From: Chitinophagaceae bacterium
GTDB lineage: Bacteria > Bacteroidota > Bacteroidia > Chitinophagales > Chitinophagaceae
Direction of reading: 5' to 3'
Assembly (NCBI GenBank): GCA_016720825.1
Contig: JADKJV010000002.1
Span: 62,001 to 126,000 of the forward strand
Length of the DNA: 64,000 nt
Below the pieces are notes generated by a model. The model saw only the letters and a program-made list of their open reading frames with translations, did no database searches and had not been told where the DNA came from. Both the position numbers and the translations under genes were made by a program. This document shows positions 46,002 through 55,449 of this stretch, piece after piece (the first letter of the stretch is position 1; the number at the start of each line of letters is the position of its first letter).

Positions 46002-48701
46002 ATGTTGTTACATTTTTATCTCCGCTACCATACCAGTTTCGGCCAGCACCTTTTTATTTCAGGTAATACAGACGAATTAGGGAATGGTGATTTAAGCAAG
46101 GCGCTTCCCATGGAATATCTTAACGATGAATTCTGGCAGGGAAGCCTTGAAATCCGTAAGAAAGATCTTCCGGCTAAACTGACCTATAAATATATTCTCA
46201 AAAATGAAAACCAGGAGATCATTGCTGAATGGGGCGATGACCGCACTATTGAAAAAATTGAAAAAGACATTGCAGAATTACAACTGGTAGACATCTGGAA
46301 CCATGCCGGTGAATACGAAAACGCATTTTTATCTGCACCCTTTGCAGAAGTATTACTGGCCGGCAAAAAACCAAAACAATCAGCTGCATCAGATAAAAAC
46401 CACACCCATATTTTCAGGGTGAAAGCGCCTCTTCTGAAAAAAGAAGAAGTGCTCTGTCTTCGCGGAAGCGGTGAAAGACTGGGCGACTGGTCTGATGACC
46501 GGATAATCCTGATGAACAGGCAGGGAAACTGGTGGACTGCCAGCCTCGATCTTACCGAAGGCAGTTTCCCGATCGCTTATAAATACGGGATTTACAATGT
46601 TGCGGAACAACGCTTTGTTGAATATGAAGGTGGCAACAACCGCCTGCTCTACAGCGATGCCCAAAAGAAAAAACTGACCATCCTCCATGATGGATTTGCC
46701 CAATTACCCAACACGACCTGGAAAGGTTCTGGTGTTGCAATCCCGGTTTTCAGTTTACGTACTGATGACAGTTTCGGGGTGGGAGAGTTTACTGATATCA
46801 AAAAGCTGGCTGACTGGACAAGCAATACCGGCTTAAAACTAATCCAGCTCCTCCCGGTGAATGACACTATTGCCACCCATACCTGGGAAGATTCTTATCC
46901 CTATGCCGCGATCTCTGCCTTTGCCCTGCATCCTATCTATATCAACCTGTCTGAAGTAGCCGGTAAAGCACATGCTTCCGCAGTTACTGGCCTGCAGGAT
47001 GTAAAAGACAAACTCAACGCACTCACTGTTGTTGACTATGAAGCCGTGATGATTGTGAAGACCAAAGTGCTTAAAGAATTATATGAATTAATGGGAGCGG
47101 AGTGCTTTGAGTCAAATGGTTACAAGAAATTTTTCAAGACCAATAAGCACTGGCTACAGCCTTATGCTGCATTTTGTTTTTTCCGTGATGAATACGGGCA
47201 TTCCCGGTTTAATGAATGGCCGACAAATGCCGTTTATGAAGAAGATGAAATCAGGAAATTATTTGCAACCGGGTCCGCCACAGCGGCTGAACTGGGCTTT
47301 TACTGCTTTGTGCAATACCAGCTCCACCTGCAATTGGAAGATGCCGCCAACTATGCCCATAAAAAAGGCGTGGTGCTGAAAGGCGATATCCCAATCGGCA
47401 TTTACCGCAACGGCTGTGATGCCTGGGTGGCACCTGAACTCTACAACATGGAATGGCAGGCTGGTGCGCCGCCTGATGATTTTACTGCAGTTGGCCAGAA
47501 CTGGGGTTTCCCAACCTACAACTGGAAAAAAATGCAGGAAGACGGTTTTGGCTGGTGGAAACAGCGCTTTGAGCAAATGAGCCATTACTTTGACGCGTTC
47601 CGTATTGATCACATTCTTGGCTTCTTCCGGATATGGAGTATTCCCATCCATGCTGTACAGGGTATGATAGGCCGTTTTGTACCCAGCATCCCGGTTCATA
47701 TTAACGAATTCGGTGAAAATGGTGTGTGGTTCGATTACCAGCGTTATTGCAAACCCTTTATCACAGATGAAGTGCTGGCTGAACAATTCGGCCACCTGGC
47801 AGACCAGGTAAAAGCAGCATACGTTATTCCCAATGGTACGGGCGGTTATGAATTCGAAATGAAATTTGAAACCCAGCAGCAGCTGGTGGATCATTTTGCC
47901 ACGCTGGAACAAAATGACGATAACGAAAAAATCAAGAACGGTTTGCTTGACCTGGTGGCCAACGTAATCCTTTTTGAAGTAGAAGGATCACAGGGACAGG
48001 AGTTCCATTTCCGGTTTGGCATGGAGAAAACACTCACCTTCCGTCACCTGATACCACATGTACAGGAAAGACTCCGCAATTTATATGTTGACTATTTCTT
48101 CCGCCGTCAGGACGATTTCTGGTTCCGTGAAGCCATGCATAAACTGCCCTGGCTGAAAGCTGCCACTAATATGCTGGTTTGCGGGGAAGACCTTGGTATG
48201 GTGCCAGACTGTGTTCCTGATGTGATGCGCCAGCTGGGCATACTCAGCCTGGAAATCCAGCGGATGCCCAAAGATCCGAAGAAAGAGTTTTTCCATCCCA
48301 ACGATGCGCCTTATATGTCGGTGATCACACCTTCCACACATGATATGAGTACCATCCGCGGCTGGTGGGAAGAAAACAGGGAGCGGACTGCATTGTTCTA
48401 CACTACAGTCATGGGACAATGGGGTGAACCGCCATACTACTGCGAAGCATGGGTAAACCGTGCCATCATCTTACAACATCTTTATTCACCCTCGATGTGG
48501 AGCATATTCCAGCTCCAGGACTTACTCGGCATGAATGAAACCCTGCGCCGGGAAAACCCGAATGATGAACGGATCAACAATCCGGCTAATCCAAAGAATT
48601 ACTGGCAATACCGGATGCACCTCAGCCTTGAGCAGTTAGCTGAAGCAAGCGATTTTAATAATGAACTGAGGGGGTACCTTTCTAATGCAGGGAGGATATA
48701 A
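46002..48701 (+). CDS. malQ: 4-alpha-glucanotransferase with two CBM20 domains (DPE2-type GH77)
   Basis: Transfers maltosyl or glucosyl units between alpha-1,4-glucans. At 899 residues it is much longer than E. coli MalQ (694) because of two N-terminal starch-binding CBM20 modules (FYLRYHTSFGQHLFISGNTD and FRVKAPLLKKEEVLCLRGSG). The GH77 domain starts near residue 245 (AIPVFSLRTDDSFGVGEF). Catalytic residues are visible: nucleophile Asp in FDAFRIDHILGFFRIW, acid Glu in VCGEDLGMVPD and third Asp in TPSTHDMSTIRGW. This domain order is that of plant cytosolic DPE2 and Bacteroidota homologues acting on maltose and branched glucans. Intact over 2.7 kb. Confidence 0.93.
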   Translation: MLLHFYLRYHTSFGQHLFISGNTDELGNGDLSKALPMEYLNDEFWQGSLEIRKKDLPAKLTYKYILKNENQEIIAEWGDDRTIEKIEKDIAELQLVDIWNHAGEYENAFLSAPFAEVLLAGKKPKQSAASDKNHTHIFRVKAPLLKKEEVLCLRGSGERLGDWSDDRIILMNRQGNWWTASLDLTEGSFPIAYKYGIYNVAEQRFVEYEGGNNRLLYSDAQKKKLTILHDGFAQLPNTTWKGSGVAIPVFSLRTDDSFGVGEFTDIKKLADWTSNTGLKLIQLLPVNDTIATHTWEDSYPYAAISAFALHPIYINLSEVAGKAHASAVTGLQDVKDKLNALTVVDYEAVMIVKTKVLKELYELMGAECFESNGYKKFFKTNKHWLQPYAAFCFFRDEYGHSRFNEWPTNAVYEEDEIRKLFATGSATAAELGFYCFVQYQLHLQLEDAANYAHKKGVVLKGDIPIGIYRNGCDAWVAPELYNMEWQAGAPPDDFTAVGQNWGFPTYNWKKMQEDGFGWWKQRFEQMSHYFDAFRIDHILGFFRIWSIPIHAVQGMIGRFVPSIPVHINEFGENGVWFDYQRYCKPFITDEVLAEQFGHLADQVKAAYVIPNGTGGYEFEMKFETQQQLVDHFATLEQNDDNEKIKNGLLDLVANVILFEVEGSQGQEFHFRFGMEKTLTFRHLIPHVQERLRNLYVDYFFRRQDDFWFREAMHKLPWLKAATNMLVCGEDLGMVPDCVPDVMRQLGILSLEIQRMPKDPKKEFFHPNDAPYMSVITPSTHDMSTIRGWWEENRERTALFYTTVMGQWGEPPYYCEAWVNRAIILQHLYSPSMWSIFQLQDLLGMNETLRRENPNDERINNPANPKNYWQYRMHLSLEQLAEASDFNNELRGYLSNAGRI

Positions 48702-48763
48702 GTAGTTCTTACATTTTAAGGTTAAATCTGTAAAGTGATTTTATTTTTGTATGCTATTTTCCT

Positions 48764-48847
48764 GGCTTTTAGCTATTAGCTATTGGCCATTAGCAAACAG
48801 CCAGCAGCCAAAAGCTAAAAGCTAATAGCTAATAGCCAACAGCCAAA
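48764..48847. repeat. Twelve-unit heptamer foldback array (RGCNNNN)
   Basis: Eighty-four bases divide without slippage into twelve 7-mers, each starting A/G-G-C (for example GGCTTTT, AGCTATT, GGCCATT, AGCCAAC). Early units are complementary to late ones (AGCTATT versus AATAGCT), so the array folds back on itself. It ends 18 bases before the epimerase ATG. Confidence 0.85.
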
Positions 48848-48865
48848 TCTCCAGAATCTTACGCA

Positions 48866-49890
48866 ATGAAAGTACACTACCACCCCTACAACCTCCGCTT
48901 CCGCCATCCATTCACCATTTCCCGAGGTACAAAAACCCACCAGCCCACCTTGGTTGTGGAACTGGAACATTATGGTGTTAAGGGATATGGTGAAGCACCG
49001 GCTATCGCTTATTATTACATACCGGTAGAGAAAATGATAGAAGACCTGGAAGCGAATAAGGAAGCGATTGAAAAATTTGTGTTTACAGACCCCGAGCGTT
49101 ACTGGCATTTCCTGCATCACCTGATACCGAATAATTCATTTTTAGTTTGTGCATTGGATATTGCAGCCTGGGATATCTGGGGCAAGATGCAGAAAAAACC
49201 ATTGCGGGAAGTATGGAATGCCCCCGTTACCAAAGAACCGATATGCGATTATACCATCGGCATAGATACCATCGAAAAAATGGTGATGAAGATGAAAGAA
49301 AAGCCCTGGCCTATTTACAAAGTGAAAGTGGGCACAGCGGATGACATCGCCATTGTAAAAGCGTTAAGGGATAATACAGATGCGGTACTCCGTGTAGATG
49401 CCAATGCCGCCTGGGATCTGGAAACGGCACTGAAACTGATACCGCAACTGAAAGAACTGGGTGTTGAACTCGTTGAACAACCCCTGGCAAAAGATAACTG
49501 GGAAGGGATGAAAGTACTTTACCGGGAATCCGCCCTGCCTTTATACGCCGACGAGGCCTGCGTGAAAGAAAAGATGTGGATGCCTGCAAAGACCATTTCC
49601 ATGGCATCAATATCAAACTCACCAAATGCAGCGGCATTACTCCGGCCCGCCGGATGATCAAACGCGCCCGCGAAATCGATCTGAAAGTGATGATTGGCTG
49701 TATGAATGAATCCACCATCGGCTCGGCTGCCATTGCCCAACTCCTGCCATTTATTGATGAAGTAGACATGGATGGGCCGTTGTTACTGGCAGAAGACCTT
49801 GCAACAGGAATCAGTTATGATTATGGGAAAATAACCATATCTGGTAAACCCGGACTGGGAATAGATTATTGCGGGTTGTTTGAGAAATAA
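48866..49890 (+). CDS. Dipeptide epimerase (L-Ala-D/L-Glu epimerase type, enolase superfamily), one-base frameshift
   Basis: Epimerises dipeptides, typically from peptidoglycan recycling. The N-terminal cap has FRHPFTISRGTKTHQPTLVV. The barrel shows the catalytic lysine block YKVKVGTADDIAIV, metal ligands in VLRVDANAAWDLETAL, VELVEQPLAKDN and LYADEACV. Near 49571 one A is missing; correcting it joins VKEKDVDACKDHFHGINIKL to TKCSGITPARRMIKRAREID and IGCMNESTIGSAAI, the second lysine and specificity region, for a 341-residue product. Substrate specificity within the family is inferred. Confidence 0.9.
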
Positions 49891-49899
49891 ATACATCTT

Positions 49900-49984
49900 A
49901 CCACAAAGTGCACAAAGTAAAAACTAAGGCCACAAAGGGTAAACCTTTGTGGCCTTAGTGTATTTTCATAGTGAACTTTGTGGT
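49900..49984. repeat. CAAAG-type palindromic intergenic repeat, copy 6
   Basis: ACCACAAAGTGCACAAAG on the left, CATAGTGAACTTTGTGGT on the right, with GGCCACAAAGGG and CCTTTGTGGCC pairing in the centre. It starts 9 bases after the epimerase stop. Very similar to copy 1. Confidence 0.87.
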
Positions 49985-50016
49985 AAAAGAAAATCACATT
50001 TTTGTTTCTACCTTTA

Positions 50017-52093
50017 ATGTCGCTTGAAGCAAACCGCCATCACCATATTATTTGCACTGCTTTTTACCTGTATTCACTCCCAGGTTACACCCCTGTTATC
50101 AAATGGGAAAGGTGTTTGGGCGGCACCAAGGAAGACGGAGGTTGTGATATAATCCCCACAAGCGATGGTGGCTTTATTACTGCAGGTGTTCAAATTCTGC
50201 CAACGTTGATGTCATCAATGTCCACGGCGGAAGAGATGCCTGGATTGTAAAATTCACTGCGCTGAATGAAATTGAATGGCGTTTTAAATACGGCGGCAGT
50301 TATGATGATTCTGCAACAGCGTGCGGGAAGTGCCAACCGGCGGTTACATTGTACTTGGTTATACCAATTCAAACAATGGCGATGTTACAACAACATTTGG
50401 CGGCGGGGATTTTTGGTTATTCAAACTGGACGGAAACGGTGTCTTGCTCTGGCAGAAATCCTGGGTGGCAGCAATGCTGAATTGCCCGGTTCTCTTGATC
50501 TTAGACAACAATGGATTCATCATTTCCGGACAGACTTATTCCAATAACAGGCATGTAAGCGGGAACCATGGTAAGAGGATGTATGGGTTTTAAGCCTGGA
50601 TGGAACGCAAAGATCCTGCTGGCAAAAATGTTATGGCGGTTCAGGGAGAAGAAAGGGGATCTGTTAAAACAGTACCCGGCGGCGGATACATTTTTTCTGC
50701 CGAAACCAATTCATCCGACGGAGACGTCACTTTAAACAATCCGGATGATATCTGGCTTGTCAGGATAGATCCAACCGGAAATATCCTCTGGCAGCAAACC
50801 TATGGCGGCAGCGGATACGAATCATCCGCCAATGTCATCAGCATGGCCAATGGATTCGTTGTTGGCGGGACCACCAGCTCAACCAATGCACCCATCAATA
50901 ACCTGGGGGCATGGATGGCTGGATTTTAAAACTGATTTAATGGGAATATTCTCTGGCAAAATAATTTTGGCGGCCATTATAACGAGCTCTCAAACAGTGT
51001 TTCACAAACTGCCGATGGAGGCTTCCTGATTGCAGGCTGGAGCCTGTCCTTTTCGGAGATGCCTGTTTCTCAAACGGGGAGGAAGATTTCTGGCTGGGGA
51101 AAATCAATGCAGACAGGGAAACTGTTATGGCAAAACTAATCGGAGGAACCAAAGAAGATATTGCAAAGCTGCCATAGTTGAAACGAGCAATGGAAGTATC
51201 TTGATTACAGGAAATGAATTATCTGATAACCGGGATGTAACCAATCATCTTCAATCCAGTAACCCTATTTAAATGTTTTCATGGATCAATGGCTGGTCTG
51301 CCTCACTTTTACAGGTAACAACCTGGATTCAAAAGTCAAAATCACCTCTTCACTATCAATATTTGCCCGGGCAAACCTGCACATTTTACCGCTACACCAG
51401 TTAATGGCGGCACAGAGCCCATCTATCACTGGTATTTAAATGGTGTTGTTCAAACTGGCTATGCAGATACAATCACTGTTGATAACCTGCAGGATAATGA
51501 CCAGGTAAGCTGCCAGTTTTTCAGCAGACAGCCCTGCATCGTTGACCAGCATGTTCTTTCCAACACCATCACCATGCATACCTATCCCAACGGCACACCA
51601 TCCGGTTTCCTGCCCGCAGAAATGACCAAATGCGTGAATCTCTATGAGAAAATAAAACCACTCACTGAATTTGCCTCTTATTTATGGAGCACCGGTGCCA
51701 CCACACCATCTATTACCATCCACAACCCCGGGGAATACTGGCTCGAAGTAACAGACCTCACCGGCTGCAAGGGAAAAGAATACACAACCATCACCACACG
51801 CAGTTGTATGAACGCAGTCTATATCCCTTCTGCATTCACACCCAATAAAGATGGCCGGAATGATATCTTCAAACCACTGATAGACGGAAAACTGATCAAA
51901 TACGAATTTGCGATCTACGACCGCTGGGGGCAAATCGTATCCTCCGCACCAAAACCCGGATACAGGCTGGGATGGAAAACGAAAGGGCATTGATGTTGGC
52001 GGTATCGTTTATATCTGGACTTGTACGTACCAATTAGAAGGAGAGGCGGTAAAAACTGAAAAGGAACGGTGGCAGTAGATAATAGATATTAGA
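50017..52093 (+). pseudogene. T9SS type B-sorted repeat protein, heavily frameshifted
   Basis: Fragments in all three plus frames assemble into one secreted protein: signal peptide (AITILFALLFTCIHSQ), then about seven 45-55 residue blade-like repeats of the Bacteroidota type (IKWERCLGGTKEDGGCDIIP, GDFWLFKLDGNGVLLWQKSW, DIWLVRIDPTGNILWQQTYG, SILITGNELSDNRDVTNH). A PKD-like segment (PVNGGTEPIYHWYLNG) follows, then the gliding-motility/CHU_C type B domain (YIPSAFTPNKDGRNDIFKPL, KYEFAIYDRWGQIV). I count at least eight frame changes, many more per kb than in flanking genes. The last codons appear to run into the TAGATAT heptamer repeat, with a stop at 52091-52093. It was probably a T9SS cargo; either real decay or a low-accuracy stretch. 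Confidence 0.75.
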
Positions 52094-52307
52094 TATCAGA
52101 TATTAGTTGAGTGTAACGAATAAATTTTTTTAACCACAAGGGTCACAAAGGAACCTGAACTTCGGGCACTAAGGCCACAAGAATTAATCCTTGTGGCCTT
52201 AGTGTATTTTCTTAGTGGACTTTGTGGTAAAAAAAATCTACAGTTCAATTTTACTTTCCAATTTACCACGCCCAACTAATATCTAATATCTGATATCTAA
52301 TATCTGA
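52076..52307. repeat. Nested composite foldback: TAGATAT heptamers around a CAAAG repeat
   Basis: The outer left arm has TAGATAA, TAGATAT, TAGATAT, CAGATAT in perfect 7-base register (52076-52103). The outer right arm has CTAATAT, CTAATAT, CTGATAT, CTAATAT (52276-52303), its reverse complement. Between them lies a complete CAAAG element. It fills the space between two convergent genes, and the right arm abuts the M13 peptidase stop codon. Confidence 0.85.
52133..52228. repeat. CAAAG-type palindromic intergenic repeat, copy 7
   Basis: ACCACAAGGGTCACAAAGG on the left and CTTAGTGGACTTTGTGGT on the right, with GGCCACAAG and CTTGTGGCC pairing in the middle and a small GAACTTCGG interruption. Nested inside the TAGATAT element. 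Confidence 0.87.
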
Positions 52308-54350
52308 CTACCAGATTTTCACTCTCAAACTATCCGCCCTGTACATCTTATCACCCGGTTTGATATTAAACGCCGAATAAAACTCATCTACATCCACAAA
52401 CGGCCCATTCACCCTGTATTTGGCAGGAGAGTGTACATCTGTCATCAGGCGGTTGCGGAGCTGTTCATCTTTTTGTTTGCCTAACCAGCCTAAAGCATAA
52501 CCCAGGAAATAACGCTGCATAGGTGTTAACCCGGCCACTGTTTTATTGGCTTTATACTCATCCGTTTTCTTATACGCTTCAATACCCAGCAGGATACCGC
52601 CGAGGTCTGCAATGTTTTCACCAGTAGTGGCTTTACCATTGATGTGGTAACCGGGTACCGGTTCGTAAGCATCAAACTGTTTTATGATTACTTCGGCACG
52701 GCGGTTGAATTCTTCCTCATCCGTTTTTGTCCACCAGCTCATCAGGTTGCCTTTGGCATCAAACTGACGGCCTTCATCATCAAAACCATGGGTGATTTCA
52801 TGTCCGATTGTTGACGCACCGGCATAACCATACACCGTAGCCTCATCCAGTTCTTCATCCCTGTAACCCGGTACGGTGAAAATACCAGCCGGCAGCACGA
52901 TTTCATTATTGGAAGGATTGTAATATGCGTTGTACGTCTGGGGGAACATATCCCATTCATCCCGGTCAACCGGTTTACCCAGTTTGTTGACATTATACTG
53001 ATGCCACCATTTATTCGCGCTGACCAGGTTGGCCAGGTAACTTTCTGTACCTACCTGCAGGGTGCTGAAGTCTTTCCATTTTTCAGGATAACCGACTTTC
53101 TTTTTAATAGCAGCCAGCTTGGCATACGCTTTTTGTTTGGTGCTGTCACTCATCCACGTCAGGTTTGCAATCCGGTCTTTCAATGCTGCACGGATGGCTT
53201 CTACCATATCTTCATAACGTTTCTTGGCTTTTTCGTTGAAGAACTCTTTTACATATAACTGGCCCATCAGTTCACCCATCACATTTTCTTCACTGGCAAT
53301 GGCCCGTTTCCACCTGGGCCTGCGGGCTTTTGCTCCGCTGAACAGTTTACTGAAATCAAAAGCAGCCCGTCCGAAAGTATCGGGGAGAGCCGCAGAAAAA
53401 TCAGAAAGCAGGTTGAATTTTACATAGCCTTTCCAGTCATTCAAAGGCACTGTTTTCAACACACCATCCAGCGCTTTGAAAAATTCAGGCTGGCCAACAA
53501 TGACAGAATCAATTCCCTTGATACCCACAATGCCCATATATGAATTCCAGTCAAAACCGGAATTCATCTTGCCCAGGTCAGCCACAGCCATTTTATTATA
53601 ATTCTTATACGGATCACGGAGGTCTTCAATCTTACGGCTCGCGGCAGCCAGTTTGGTTTCCAGTGCCAGGATGTTTTTCGCCGTTGTTTCCGCAGCAGCA
53701 GGGGCATCACCGGATAAAGTAAGTACCTGCGTCATGTATTTAATATACGCACTCCGGATATTCACCGTAACACTGTCGCTTTTGAAATAATATTCCCTTT
53801 CCGGCAATCCCAATCCGCCCTGGCTCATCTTATAAGCCATCACATCACTGTTTTTGTCATCCTGGGTAATATAATCCGAGAATAAAGTGGATGATCCGGC
53901 CATCTTGAATTCTGCCACCAGGTTCACCAGTGCCTTCACATCCGTAACGGCATTGAGTTTATCCAGCATCGGCTGGAGCGGCTTTACGCCATCGGCTTCA
54001 ATTTTTGCACTGTCCATTGCCATTTTCCAGAAATCGCCGATTTTCTGCTCCGTACTGCCGGCAGCAGCATTTGAGGCAGACGCTTTTTCAGCGATTTCGC
54101 GTAACCTGTTTTTATTCTCCAGGTCAACCAGGTTTCCGATACCCCAGGCCGATTCATCCCCGGGAATTTCATTTTTATTCAGCCAGCCACCATTTGCATA
54201 CTGGAAAAAATCTTCCCCCGGACTCACTGTAGTGTCCAGGTTCGTAGCCAGTACATCCGGTTTTACTTCGGCGTCTTTTTTAGATGATTTACAGGAAAAT
54301 AAAGCAAGACAAAGGATGAACAGGTTCATCCGGTTGAAAATAAATTTCAT
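52308..54350 (-). CDS. M13 family metallopeptidase, lipoprotein
   Basis: A 680-residue neprilysin/PepO-like zinc endopeptidase. The lipobox (LALFSCKSS) near residue 20 predicts lipid anchoring in the periplasm or on the surface. Residues TTVSPGEDFFQYANGGWLNK mark the M13 N-domain. The catalytic domain has NAYYNPSNNEIVLPAGIF, the zinc motif IGHEITHGFDDEGRQFD and the third ligand motif GENIADLGGI, and ends with the typical C-terminal Trp (RVKIW). A second ATG seven codons in (MNLFILCLAL) could be the start. Intact and of normal length. Confidence 0.94.
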   Translation of the reverse strand: MKFIFNRMNLFILCLALFSCKSSKKDAEVKPDVLATNLDTTVSPGEDFFQYANGGWLNKNEIPGDESAWGIGNLVDLENKNRLREIAEKASASNAAAGSTEQKIGDFWKMAMDSAKIEADGVKPLQPMLDKLNAVTDVKALVNLVAEFKMAGSSTLFSDYITQDDKNSDVMAYKMSQGGLGLPEREYYFKSDSVTVNIRSAYIKYMTQVLTLSGDAPAAAETTAKNILALETKLAAASRKIEDLRDPYKNYNKMAVADLGKMNSGFDWNSYMGIVGIKGIDSVIVGQPEFFKALDGVLKTVPLNDWKGYVKFNLLSDFSAALPDTFGRAAFDFSKLFSGAKARRPRWKRAIASEENVMGELMGQLYVKEFFNEKAKKRYEDMVEAIRAALKDRIANLTWMSDSTKQKAYAKLAAIKKKVGYPEKWKDFSTLQVGTESYLANLVSANKWWHQYNVNKLGKPVDRDEWDMFPQTYNAYYNPSNNEIVLPAGIFTVPGYRDEELDEATVYGYAGASTIGHEITHGFDDEGRQFDAKGNLMSWWTKTDEEEFNRRAEVIIKQFDAYEPVPGYHINGKATTGENIADLGGILLGIEAYKKTDEYKANKTVAGLTPMQRYFLGYALGWLGKQKDEQLRNRLMTDVHSPAKYRVNGPFVDVDEFYSAFNIKPGDKMYRADSLRVKIW

Positions 54351-54543
54351 GTTTTAATCGTTTGGGTCACTGAAGGTAAATAAAACCAGAAGGGCTTTAA
54401 AAAAAATTGATAGACGGAATGGTTTTATTGATCAGAAAGCATGCAGAACCTGTTTAAAACCGGTTTCGGGGATGGAGACTGATTAAATTCATACCAGTTC
54501 CGCCTGTCCGGCCTTAATTTTGCATAGTGGCAATATCCCGGTT

Positions 54544-55398
54544 ATGAAAAAACTACTTGTATTCCTCAGTTTAGCGCTTTTGTCATCTGCTGCATATACC
54601 CAGCGTTTGCATGCTGGTGTGTTTGGCGGATTGTCTGCCTATAATGGCGATCTCACAGAAAAAATATTCCCCCAGAAAGTAACCAACTTTGCGATTGGAG
54701 TATCTGTCAATTACGAAGTAACAGACCGGATCATGGCCAGGCTGGGTCTCACTTATACGGTGGTTGGCGGTTCAGATAAGTATAGTGGCAATCCTGATAC
54801 CTACACCCGCAACCTCTCATTCGAAACTAAGATTACTGAAGCCGCTATAACCGGCGAATATTACCTGTACAGCCTGGATGAACGCCGTTTTTCGCCATAC
54901 CTGCTTGCCGGAGTTGCCGTGTACCATTTCAACCCTTACACCTATGATGCCACCAAAAGCATGGTGTACCTGAAACCGCTGAGCACAGAAGGACAGGGTA
55001 TCACTGGTTATCCCGACCGCAAACCTTATTCCCTTACTCAATTTGCCATCCCTTTTGGTGCAGGTCTCAAATTCGCGATTAACGATAACCTCCGCATCGG
55101 GTTGGAAGGAGGCATGCGAAAACTGTTTACCGACTACCTCGATGATGTAAGTACCACTTATATTGATGCCGGTGACTTGCTGGCAGCCAGAGGCCAGCTG
55201 GCCATTGATCTTTCTTACCGGGGTGATGAAGCCGGCGGCAGCCTGATCTATCCCGCTAAAAACGCCCAGCGTGGCAGTCCGAAGAGTAAGGATTATTATT
55301 ATTTCACCGGCATTCATCTCACATACCGCCTCGGCACCAGCAGTGGCGGCTCTGGCGGTGGCCGTCATAAAACCGGCTGCCCGGTCAATATCTGGTAA
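54544..55398 (+). CDS. Outer membrane beta-barrel protein, DUF6089-like
   Basis: A 284-residue secreted protein. A signal peptide (KKLLVFLSLALLSSAAYTQ) precedes HAGVFGGLSAYNGDLTEKIF and barrel strands (YLYSLDERRFSPYLLAGVAV, AIPFGAGLKFAINDNLRIGL, RKLFTDYLDDVSTTYID), a pattern I associate with DUF6089/porin-family proteins. The C-terminus is Gly/Ser-rich. A TAATTTTG box at 54515-54522 lies 21 bases upstream of the ATG, although its -33 partner is poor. Function unknown. Confidence 0.78.
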   Translation: MKKLLVFLSLALLSSAAYTQRLHAGVFGGLSAYNGDLTEKIFPQKVTNFAIGVSVNYEVTDRIMARLGLTYTVVGGSDKYSGNPDTYTRNLSFETKITEAAITGEYYLYSLDERRFSPYLLAGVAVYHFNPYTYDATKSMVYLKPLSTEGQGITGYPDRKPYSLTQFAIPFGAGLKFAINDNLRIGLEGGMRKLFTDYLDDVSTTYIDAGDLLAARGQLAIDLSYRGDEAGGSLIYPAKNAQRGSPKSKDYYYFTGIHLTYRLGTSSGGSGGGRHKTGCPVNIW

Positions 55399-55449
55399 AA
55401 TCCTTTTTTTCAAACCATTCAACTTCCCGGCTGTTGTACATTTGCAGTT

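Noticed and set aside
48764..48847. CRISPR array
   Set aside because: The regular 7-base period has no spacers and no cas genes are nearby; the units are degenerate and self-complementary.
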